From JBOGWY01 sp050694015 (GTDB taxonomy: Bacteria > Actinomycetota > CADDZG01 > WHSQ01): a DNA stretch of 5,439 bases. Position 1 is the stretch's first letter. Every line of letters begins with the position of its first letter. Under the pieces are notes generated by a model. The model saw nothing but the letters and a program-made list of their open reading frames with translations. It had not been told where the DNA came from and made no database searches. Both the position numbers and the translations under genes were made by a program. Of this stretch, positions 1-5,439 are shown piece by piece. Location: positions 1 through 5,439 of the forward strand of contig JBOGWY010000152.1 of the NCBI GenBank assembly GCA_050694015.1, written 5' to 3'.

Positions 1-503
1 ACGCGACACGTCTTCCCTTCAAGGACTCGAGCTTCGACAGCGCGCACGCGGCGTGGGTCTTCCATCTGATCTCCGACTGGCGCGATGTCGTCGCCGAGCT
101 CCTCCGTGTGCTTCGGCCGGCAGGCAAGATCCTCGTCGCGGCGGGCAGCTTCAGGCACGACCTGTCTAGTGAGTTACGGGATCACTTCCGCGACTCTGCG
201 GGGATCACAGACTGGCCCCGCGGACCAAAGGGGTGGGAGGAGCTCGACGCCGAGTGCGCGCGACATGGCCTCAACGTGCGATCGCTACCAGAGGTGTCCG
301 AACAGAACGTCTCGACTTTGGCCGACGAGATCCGCGCGCTCGAGGAGGGCGTCTCCTCGATGACATGGGGCGTCGATGAGGCGAACAGGAAAGAAGCTGC
401 GGACGCGGTTCGTGAGTGGGCCGAAGCCTCCATCGGATCGCTCACCGAAGAGAGGGTCTTCGACCACACCCACGAATGGCGCGCCTACGAACTCCCTAAG
501 TGA
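1..503 (+). CDS. Class I SAM-dependent methyltransferase, 3' part (5' end outside the window)
   Basis: The open frame begins at base 3 with no start codon and ends at TGA 501-503, giving 166 visible residues. The first 50 or so carry the second half of a Methyltransf_11-type Rossmann fold: a stretch LPFKDSSFD (motif II/post-II, where this family has LPF-x-D-x-SFD), then VFHLISDW, then ELLRVLRPAGKILV (the RVLRPGG strand and turn typical of the family). The SAM-binding glycine motif (DxGxGxG) would lie upstream of the window. The C-terminal part has SSMTWGVDEA followed by a helix with REWAEASIG, as in many small-molecule methyltransferases. The substrate cannot be read from the sequence. A GTG at 108 is not the start, because conserved family sequence lies before it in the same frame. 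The gene converges on the DUF2339 gene, and the two stop codons sit inside an 8-base overlap. Confidence 0.87.
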   Translation, partial: ATRLPFKDSSFDSAHAAWVFHLISDWRDVVAELLRVLRPAGKILVAAGSFRHDLSSELRDHFRDSAGITDWPRGPKGWEELDAECARHGLNVRSLPEVSEQNVSTLADEIRALEEGVSSMTWGVDEANRKEAADAVREWAEASIGSLTEERVFDHTHEWRAYELPK

Positions 504-2094
504 TCGCGCCTCTCACCACCAGATCGCGCATTCGGTTGTACATCAGCGAACACGCGAGCAGCAGCGCGCCGAGACCGAGGAACGCGATCATGCGGTGCAG
601 GATCTCGAGCTCCCACAGATCGACGCTCACCATCTTCACGATCGTGAGTCCGAAGAGCCCGACCCCTACGTAGCGCGCCCACGGCTGGTTGCGCACGACG
701 CCGATCACGAACATCAACGCGGAGTACGTCGCCCACAGCGCCGAGTACGAGAAGTGCACGACCTCGAAGAAGCGGTCGGGCGAGACGTTTCGCCGAATCT
801 CGTACGTCGTCTCCTGTGTCAGCCATCCCAGCGCGAGCAGATGTGCACAGATTCCGAGCACCGGCACACATGCACGCTCCCACTCCTCGAGATCGGGGAG
901 ACGACTAAGCAGCCAGGCGGCGACGAAGAATGTCACCAACTGGCCCGCGATCGCCAGCGAGTCACCGGACAGGAGCAGACGGTCCGGTGCGTGGAACGCG
1001 ACGGCCTCGGTGGCACCGGCGAGTCCGAGCAGGAGCAGCGCGAACCCGATCAGACGCGCGCGTAGATCGCGCGCACGGCCCCCGAGCCACAGCAACAACG
1101 TCCCCTCGACCGACCACACGAGTTCGACGACGGGTCCGTCGAACATGATCGGGATCGACAACGTGATGAAGCTCAATGCCAACCCGGCCATGGAGTCCGA
1201 CAGGATCCCGCGTGTCCTCGCGTTGGTCAGCGCCAGCGCCGCGAAGGATCCGTAGAGCAGACCCTCGACGAGGGTAAACACACCCTGCGACAGCGCGGTC
1301 TCTTCGATCAGTACGTACATGCCGGCGCTGAAGTACAGGAAACCGGTCGACACCACGAGAGCGACATCGGTCACGTGCATGTCCGTGCCGTCCCGCGCGA
1401 CCTGCATGTAGGGCACGATCGTGAACAACAGCCACAGGATCGTGGCGAAACCGAGCCCTTGGATAAGGTCCGCCTCGGGAACGGCGATCGCGTAGACGGC
1501 CGCGGAGCCGATCAACGCGAGTTTGCTCAGACTCGGCCATCTCTTGAAGTACGCGAGAGCCACGATGCCGACGTCGATGCCGACGACGTAGGAAAGCGCG
1601 ACCGACGGGTCTGGGTTGCCGCCCGTGATGAAGAACGGGTTCAAGAACGCGCCCACCGTCGCTAGCACGGCCAGCGCGAGCGAGTCGTACGCGATCGATA
1701 AGGCGGCGCTCGCAAGGGCCACACACGTCAACAGGAACAGCGCGGTGCCCGGATCGATCAGGTCGTAACGCTCGGATGCCGCGAGCACGGACAGGTAGAG
1801 GATCGCGATGCCGCCGCCGCTCGTCGCGCTGCTGAAGGCGTGCCATTGCCGTCCACGGGACCAGTGGCCCGCGCCGATGAAACCCAAGCCCACCGCCGCC
1901 CCGAGCATTACCCGGAGCACCGGGACGATCCATCCCTGATCGACCGCGTAGCGGTAGCCGAACGCCGCCCCGATCAGAACGGCCAGGACGCCGATCCGCG
2001 CGAACCACGTGCCGACCACACTGTCTTCGATGCTGGGACCCAAAGCGCCACCGTCGGGCCACTCGGTCTGAGAACCTGCTTGTCGATCTGCCAT
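496..2094 (-). CDS. DUF2339 family polytopic membrane protein
   Basis: This 532-residue protein is almost entirely hydrophobic segments, roughly 13-15 predicted spans. The N-terminal signature is a short acidic tail, then GTWFARIGVLAVLIGAAFGYRY at about 29-48, VDQGWIVPVLRVMLG at 51-65 and SGGGIAILYLSVLAASERY at 92-110. The C-terminal signature is ALWATYSALMFVIG at 452-465, followed by LFGLTIVKMVSVDLWEL and HRMIAFLGLGALLL at 500-513. Both ends match DUF2339 (Pfam PF10101), an inner-membrane family of unknown function. It lacks the long charged or coiled-coil N-terminal extension of many larger members. The start at ATG 2094-2092 is set by a strong AAGGAGG 8 bases upstream. An in-frame GTG at 2151 has no such site and would overlap the upstream gene by 58 bases. 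The gene is second in an operon after the AT3 gene. Family is secure; function is unknown, with an envelope role inferred only from context. Confidence 0.9.
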   Translation of the reverse strand: MADRQAGSQTEWPDGGALGPSIEDSVVGTWFARIGVLAVLIGAAFGYRYAVDQGWIVPVLRVMLGAAVGLGFIGAGHWSRGRQWHAFSSATSGGGIAILYLSVLAASERYDLIDPGTALFLLTCVALASAALSIAYDSLALAVLATVGAFLNPFFITGGNPDPSVALSYVVGIDVGIVALAYFKRWPSLSKLALIGSAAVYAIAVPEADLIQGLGFATILWLLFTIVPYMQVARDGTDMHVTDVALVVSTGFLYFSAGMYVLIEETALSQGVFTLVEGLLYGSFAALALTNARTRGILSDSMAGLALSFITLSIPIMFDGPVVELVWSVEGTLLLWLGGRARDLRARLIGFALLLLGLAGATEAVAFHAPDRLLLSGDSLAIAGQLVTFFVAAWLLSRLPDLEEWERACVPVLGICAHLLALGWLTQETTYEIRRNVSPDRFFEVVHFSYSALWATYSALMFVIGVVRNQPWARYVGVGLFGLTIVKMVSVDLWELEILHRMIAFLGLGALLLACSLMYNRMRDLVVRGAIT

Positions 2095-3617
2095 CAGTTC
2101 GTCCTCCTTGCTTCGTCGGTCCGTCCGAACACGCTTAGGGCCGTTCCACACGCGAGATGCAGAACGGTGTTTCCGGTAGTGATGGGGATGACGCTCAACA
2201 GGTCGCCGGCGAGCGGGAACGCCTCGAGCGCTCCGACGCCGACGAGAGCCGCGCTTGCGAAGGCGACGGCGACACGGGAGCCGGTTCGCAACAACGCGAC
2301 GCCCAGCGCCATGTGGAACGCGCTCAGCAACGGGTTGGCCTCAAAGAGCCCGAGGTCGGTACCGGTGGGCTCCAGCACGCCCGCGAAACCACCCTGTGCG
2401 AAACCGGCCATCCCGATGATCAAGAGGGCGATGCCGACAACGGTGACCGCGATGGGGAGCTGAGGCGCGGGAGACGCACCGGTCTTGAAGCGTGGGCGTT
2501 CGAAACGCGAGAACGCGTACACGAGGGGGACGAGCGCGAGGCACAGGATCGCGATCCACGCCGGACGCGTGAGCCACCAACCGAGCGTTCCGCCGGCGTA
2601 CTGCGGGAAGCCGAGGGGGTAAGCCACCACGACCGCGATCAGTAGCGCCGTGAGGTGCCACAGGAAGACCGTCATGATCATCGAGTTGGCCGCGATCACC
2701 GCCGCCCAGTTGCGTGGCGTGGCGAGCCACCGCGTGATCGGACCCCGGAGCAACATCGCCAGTGAGACCAACCACGTCGTCAACGCGATGAGACAGATGC
2801 TGGGCGGATCGTTGTTCGACACGTACTGGTCGGCAACTCCGACCATGCTGCGCGTGTACACACCGATGTTCGTGAGAGCGACGAGCGCGCCGAGACCGAG
2901 CGCCGCCGCGACGACGAAGAAGCGGCGTGACTTCGCCGGCAGGGTGCCGTCGGCGTAGAAGAAACCGAGCTGGTGCGCGAACAGCCACACGAACGCGAAG
3001 TTGAGGTAGCCCAGCAGCTCGACGTCGAACGCGATCCGGGTGATGTCGACGACGATCGCGCCGGCGACCATCACCGCGGGCACCGTCCACCGGAAGCGTT
3101 TGTGGAGATCCAGCATCCTCGGCGCGAGCGCCACGACGAGCAGGTAGACGGCAAGGAACCACACCGGCTTGGCGATCAATGCCGTGGCGTGGCGGAGCGC
3201 GTCCCCGAGACCGAAGGTCTGCTCGAGGACGAACGCTACGACAAGCCACGTCGAGATGAAGACCACCGTCGGCTTCATGAGTCGTTCGACACGGCTCCTG
3301 ACGAACGTCCGCGTCGACTGGCCCTTGCGGCGCGCGGCTTCGATCGAAGTGAGGTTCGAGAACCCGCCGACGAAGAAGAACAGCGGCATGACCTGCAGTA
3401 GCCACGTCAGGATCCACATGCCCGGGATGGCGTCGAGAGCGCTCTCGCCCGAGACGTTGCCGTTGTCGTAGAAGACGATCGCCATCAGCCAGTGGCCGAA
3501 GACGACGACGGCGATGCTGAAGGCGCGGAGGAGGTCGACATAGCGATCCCTCGAATCGGGGGTGGCGGCCGCCAGGTCTTTCAGCGACGGACCGGCGGCA
3601 ACCGCTCGTGACGACAT
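2094..3617 (-). CDS. Acyltransferase family 3 membrane protein with C-terminal DUF4383-like module
   Basis: 507 residues. Residues ~24-370 form an AT3 domain (Pfam PF01757), the family that moves acyl groups, often acetyl, onto cell-surface glycans, lipids or other envelope molecules. Visible marks are DRYVDLLRAFSIAVVVFGHW with the R-x10-H pair R31/H42 expected in the first span, the FFFVGGFSN segment near 81-88, an arginine-rich loop at 103-112 (RTFVRSRVER), PVWFLAVYL at 151-159 and FLWHLTALL at 318-326. About ten spans are likely. A charged linker at ~371-386 leads to four further spans (387-498). These contain NPL-x4-H-x3-G (N428, H435, G439) and GNTVLHLACG (N483, H487), a pattern like DUF4383 (PF14325). 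The substrate is unknown. ATG 3617-3615 is preceded 8 bases upstream by AAAGGAG, which lies in a potential hairpin. First gene of a two-gene operon, divergent from the histidine kinase. AT3 is secure; the DUF4383 assignment is moderate. Confidence 0.9.
   Translation of the reverse strand: MSSRAVAAGPSLKDLAAATPDSRDRYVDLLRAFSIAVVVFGHWLMAIVFYDNGNVSGESALDAIPGMWILTWLLQVMPLFFFVGGFSNLTSIEAARRKGQSTRTFVRSRVERLMKPTVVFISTWLVVAFVLEQTFGLGDALRHATALIAKPVWFLAVYLLVVALAPRMLDLHKRFRWTVPAVMVAGAIVVDITRIAFDVELLGYLNFAFVWLFAHQLGFFYADGTLPAKSRRFFVVAAALGLGALVALTNIGVYTRSMVGVADQYVSNNDPPSICLIALTTWLVSLAMLLRGPITRWLATPRNWAAVIAANSMIMTVFLWHLTALLIAVVVAYPLGFPQYAGGTLGWWLTRPAWIAILCLALVPLVYAFSRFERPRFKTGASPAPQLPIAVTVVGIALLIIGMAGFAQGGFAGVLEPTGTDLGLFEANPLLSAFHMALGVALLRTGSRVAVAFASAALVGVGALEAFPLAGDLLSVIPITTGNTVLHLACGTALSVFGRTDEARRTN
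2103..2109 (-). promoter_or_regulatory. Ribosome binding site of the DUF2339 gene (decides the start)
   Basis: On the minus strand this reads AAGGAGG, a full Shine-Dalgarno match, 8 bases before the ATG at 2094-2092. It lies inside the last codons of the upstream AT3 gene. The AT3 stop and this start overlap as TGATG, so the site supports both the start choice and translational coupling or reinitiation. Confidence 0.85.
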
Positions 3618-3622
3618 GGGTG

Positions 3623-3664
3623 GAGCTCCTTTCTCTCGACTACTTCGATCATCGAGAGGAGCTC
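3623..3664 (-). promoter_or_regulatory. Leader hairpin sequestering the AT3 Shine-Dalgarno sequence
   Basis: Read on the minus strand, the upstream arm GAGCTCCTCTCGA (3664-3652) is complementary over all 13 bases to the downstream arm TCGAGA plus GGAGCTC (3639-3634 and 3629-3623). A 4-base GAAA bulge (3633-3630) interrupts the downstream arm, and the loop is 12 bases (3651-3640). The downstream arm contains GGAG of the ribosome binding site AAAGGAG (3632-3626), and the stem ends 5 bases before the ATG. If transcription starts upstream of 3664, the mRNA would hide its own ribosome binding site, allowing control of translation. The same symmetry could instead be a DNA operator. The pairing is seen directly; the regulatory role is inferred. 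Confidence 0.5.
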
Positions 3665-3707
3665 GGCCGCGGCCTAGACGGCAGATGCCTCATTCGCGGC
3701 CCGCGAC

Positions 3708-3729
3708 GTACCCACTTCCGTCTGGGTAC
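3708..3729. promoter_or_regulatory. Inverted repeat in the divergent promoter region, candidate MacR-type operator
   Basis: GTACCCA (3708-3714) and TGGGTAC (3723-3729) form a perfect 7-base inverted repeat around an 8-base spacer. ACTTCCG is overlaid as a direct repeat at 3714-3720 and 3728-3734, 14 bases apart. The half-site TGGGTAC differs at one base from TGAGTAC, the half-site I recall from the Streptomyces coelicolor MacR box (TGAGTAC-N2-GTACTCA). Here, however, the halves are everted and farther apart. The centre lies 61.5 bases before the kinase ATG and about 101 bases before the AT3 ATG, so it could serve either gene. Binding is inferred, not shown. Confidence 0.4.
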
Positions 3730-3742
3730 TTCCGGCAATTGC

Positions 3743-3773
3743 TTGGCGCTCACGGGCCTCGGCGTGGCACGCT
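3743..3773 (+). promoter_or_regulatory. Weak candidate promoter for the kinase gene (leaderless)
   Basis: TTGGCG (3743-3748) and CACGCT (3768-3773) are separated by 19 bases, with CACGCT ending 6 bases before the ATG at 3780. That spacing fits transcription starting at or next to the start codon, which would explain the missing Shine-Dalgarno sequence. The -10 match is poor and the spacer long, so this is a suggestion only. No convincing promoter was found on the minus strand for the AT3 operon. Confidence 0.2.
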
Positions 3774-3779
3774 GACGGC

Positions 3780-5018
3780 ATGCGGAGGAACAGAGAGCGG
3801 GAGGACACCGAGGTCGAGGTCTCAACGCCTGATCCCGATCGCTACACGCGGACCCTCGCCCGGGGGATCCTCGTGTTCCGCTGGGTCTGGCTGGCCTGGA
3901 TGAGCGGGCTCGCGGCGTCCTCGGCCGACGACCTCCGCCTCCCGGCGCTGGCGTGGGCATCGATAGGGGCCGCCGGCGCGTGGACGGCGTGGCTCACCGC
4001 GACGAGGCACAAGTGGACCCAGAGCGCCCTGTGGTTCGACCTCGCGCTGTGCGCGTGGCTCGTACTCGCGTCGGGGCTGGTCGTCAACGAAGGGGAGGTC
4101 ATCTCCGGGCGCCCGTTCTTCGCCACCGGCTACCCGCTCAGCGCGCCGTTGTTCTGGGGCGCGGCCCGGGGACCGCTCGGCGGGGTGTCCGCCGCCCTCG
4201 TCCTGGGGGTGTGTCACGCGCTGTCGCGACCGCTCAACGGTGTTCCGTTTGCGAGTCTCGAAGGCAAGGACGTCCAGAACATGGTGGGGGCCGCGCTGAA
4301 CTACGTCGTCGCGGGGGTCGCGGTCGGCATCGTCTCGCGCGTGCTCGCGCGCTCGGGCCGCGCCGTGGCGGAGGCCACCGAGAAACTCGTCGAAGAACGC
4401 GAGCGCGCCGCGCGGCTCGCAGAGCGCGAGAAACTCGCTCGACAGATACACGATTCCGTCCTGCAGTCACTCGCGTTCGTACACAAGCGAGCACGCGAGC
4501 TCTCGTCGCAACCGGCGATCCCATCTGCGGACGTAGCCGAGCTCTCCGACATCGCCGGACGTCAGGAAGAAGAGCTGCGCAGCCTGATCCTGCGCGACCC
4601 GGAAGAGGCACCGCAAGGAACCGCTTCGCTGCGACACCTGCTGGAGGCATCGGCGCGCGAGGTCGACGGGCTCAACGTGGGCGTCACGGCGGTGGGGCCG
4701 ATCTGGATGCCGCGTGGAGCCGCCGAGGAGCTCGCCGCGGCGGTGCGCCAAGCGCTCGAGAACGCAGCACGGCACTCGCAGGCAACGCGCGTCACCCTGT
4801 TCGCAGAAGCAGAGCAGGACGAGGTCACGGTGACGATCCGCGACGACGGTGTGGGCTTCGAATACGACGAGGACCGGCTCGCCCGCGATGGCAAGGCGGG
4901 CATCCTGAGAAGCATGAAGGGACGAACGGAGGAACTCGGTGGTCGCATGACCATCGATACCCGGCCCGGTAAAGGAACGGAGGTCGAATTCAAGGTGCCT
5001 CAAGGGAAGGTTCCGTGA
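3780..5018 (+). CDS. macS: MacS-family membrane sensor histidine kinase
   Basis: This 412-residue protein senses an unknown, probably membrane-related signal, autophosphorylates on histidine and passes the phosphate to the adjacent regulator. Residues ~29-190 hold five or six membrane spans with almost no external loop. Residues ~195-220 are a charged helix leading into the HisKA_3 dimerisation domain, LARQIHDSVLQSLAFVHKR, with phosphoacceptor H224. The HATPase domain shows the N box (ALENAARH, N328), DDGVGFE at 355-361 and a G2-like segment at 371-388 ending GRTEELGG, then PGKGTEVEF near the C terminus. The FRWVWLAW first span, HDSVLQSLAFV, the RQEEELRSLI segment and the GRxxxLGG ending follow the MacS family of actinobacteria (MacRS affects morphological differentiation in Streptomyces coelicolor). 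No Shine-Dalgarno precedes ATG 3780. The next in-frame start candidate would cut into the first span, so a leaderless start is likely. The stop overlaps the regulator start by 4 bases. Confidence 0.93.
   Translation: MRRNREREDTEVEVSTPDPDRYTRTLARGILVFRWVWLAWMSGLAASSADDLRLPALAWASIGAAGAWTAWLTATRHKWTQSALWFDLALCAWLVLASGLVVNEGEVISGRPFFATGYPLSAPLFWGAARGPLGGVSAALVLGVCHALSRPLNGVPFASLEGKDVQNMVGAALNYVVAGVAVGIVSRVLARSGRAVAEATEKLVEERERAARLAEREKLARQIHDSVLQSLAFVHKRARELSSQPAIPSADVAELSDIAGRQEEELRSLILRDPEEAPQGTASLRHLLEASAREVDGLNVGVTAVGPIWMPRGAAEELAAAVRQALENAARHSQATRVTLFAEAEQDEVTVTIRDDGVGFEYDEDRLARDGKAGILRSMKGRTEELGGRMTIDTRPGKGTEVEFKVPQGKVP
5002..5010 (+). promoter_or_regulatory. Ribosome binding site of the response regulator
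   Basis: AAGGGAAGG is a purine-rich, Shine-Dalgarno-like run inside the final kinase codons, ending 4 bases before GTG 5015; its AGGGA part sits 7 bases away. It supports the GTG start and coupled translation with the kinase. Confidence 0.55.
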
Positions 5019-5439
5019 CCGGCGAGATCACCGTCGTCATCGTCGACGACCACCCCGTGTGGCGCGATGGCGTACGTGCCGATCTCGAGCGTTCCGGCGT
5101 CGCCACCGTGATCGGCGAGGCGTCGGACGGAGGAGAAGCGATCGAGGTCGTTCTCGACAAGCTTCCCGACGTCGTGCTGATGGATCTGCAGATGCCCACG
5201 GTCTCGGGTGCGGAGGCGACGCGACGGATCGTCGACGAGGCGCCGCACGTGAAGGTGTTGATCCTGTCGGCATCCGCGGAGGAGGCCGACGTCCTCGAAG
5301 CCGTGAAGGCGGGCGCATCCGTCTACTTGCTGAAGAGCGAGACCTCGGACGAGTTGAACGGCGCGATCACGCGCGTCCGTGCCGGCGAGCCCGTCTTCAC
5401 GCCGTCTCTCGCCGGACTCGTGCTCGACGAGTTCAGGCG
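5015..5439 (+). CDS. macR: MacR-type response regulator (NarL/LuxR class), N-terminal receiver part, truncated by window end
   Basis: 141 residues are visible from GTG 5015, and the frame is still open at the right edge. The receiver domain is complete in its key residues: acidic pair D11/D12 in VIVDDHPVWRDGV, phosphoacceptor D57 in VLMDLQMP, S85 in LILSASAEEADV and K107 in VYLLKSE. The DHPVWRDGV start, SASAEEADVLEAVKAGA and the ending EPVFTPSLAGLVLDEF closely follow MacR proteins as I know them, more specifically than generic NarL regulators. A C-terminal LuxR-type helix-turn-helix DNA-binding domain is expected beyond the window but not seen. The gene overlaps the kinase stop as GTGA, so the two are co-translated partners. 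Probable targets are its own promoter region and membrane or envelope genes, including perhaps the divergent AT3 operon. Receiver assignment is certain; MacR subfamily is likely. Confidence 0.93.
   Translation, partial: MTGEITVVIVDDHPVWRDGVRADLERSGVATVIGEASDGGEAIEVVLDKLPDVVLMDLQMPTVSGAEATRRIVDEAPHVKVLILSASAEEADVLEAVKAGASVYLLKSETSDELNGAITRVRAGEPVFTPSLAGLVLDEFR

Noticed and set aside
108..503. GTG 108 as the start of a complete 131-residue protein
   Set aside because: Conserved methyltransferase sequence (LPFKDSSFD, VFHLISDW) lies upstream in the same open frame, so the gene is merely cut by the window edge.
502..529. Direct repeat GATCGCGC at 502-509 and 522-529
   Set aside because: The second copy and most of the first lie in DUF2339 coding sequence, the motif is short and GC-rich, and no array or hairpin forms; likely chance.
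376..1065. 229-residue plus-strand frame
   Set aside because: It lies antisense to the well-supported DUF2339 gene, is low-complexity and rich in R, E, Q and H, and shows no domain; a GC-driven shadow.
962..2062. 366-residue minus-strand frame
   Set aside because: Out-of-frame shadow of the DUF2339 gene, dominated by arginine and lacking the membrane pattern.
2095..2151. Longer DUF2339 form starting at GTG 2151
   Set aside because: It would add 19 polar residues, overlap the AT3 gene by 58 bases and lack a ribosome binding site. ATG 2094 has a full AAGGAGG at ideal spacing.
2341..3417. 358-residue minus-strand frame
   Set aside because: Out-of-frame shadow within the AT3 gene, arginine-rich with no recognisable motif.
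3665..3674. Perfect palindrome GGCCGCGGCC next to the leader hairpin
   Set aside because: Pure G/C palindromes of this length arise readily in high-GC DNA, and nothing ties it to a known operator. It may add to local structure but is not supported as a feature.
3953..4972. 339-residue plus-strand frame inside the kinase gene
   Set aside because: Alternative frame of a kinase whose own frame has all H, N and G boxes; the arginine/glycine-rich composition is typical of high-GC shadows.
4467..5003. 178-residue antisense frame under the kinase
   Set aside because: No ribosome binding site or family match, and it lies fully within a secure gene.

Overview
The window is high-GC bacterial DNA. Dense packing, GTG starts, one apparently leaderless gene and a MacS/MacR-type two-component pair point to an actinobacterium (Actinomycetota). 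The lineage within the phylum cannot be fixed from this sequence. Nearly all of it is coding; the only real intergenic gap is about 160 bases (3618-3779).

Layout. (1) Bases 1-503, + strand: the 3' part of a class I SAM-dependent methyltransferase gene that starts outside the window. (2) Bases 496-3617, - strand: a two-gene operon, read right to left. It begins with a multi-membrane-span acyltransferase-3 (AT3) protein carrying a C-terminal DUF4383-like membrane module (2094-3617). This is followed by a DUF2339 polytopic membrane protein (496-2094). Stop and start overlap as TGATG, so the two are probably translationally coupled. The operon ends convergently against the methyltransferase with an 8-base 3' overlap. 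(3) Bases 3618-3779: a divergent regulatory region. (4) Bases 3780-5439, + strand: a membrane sensor histidine kinase of the MacS type, overlapping by 4 bases (GTGA) a MacR-type response regulator that runs off the right edge after its receiver domain.

The divergent region holds two notable signals. One is a perfect 7-base inverted repeat (GTACCCA, 8-base spacer, TGGGTAC), whose half-site resembles the half-site I recall for Streptomyces MacR. The other is a 13-base-pair imperfect inverted repeat just before the acyltransferase start. In mRNA it would fold the Shine-Dalgarno sequence into a stem.

Working model (inference): a MacRS-like envelope-sensing system autoregulates, and may also control a divergent cell-surface acylation operon (AT3-DUF4383 plus DUF2339). 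The acyltransferase may have a second control layer at its leader RNA. No mobile element, CRISPR array, tRNA or rRNA was seen.
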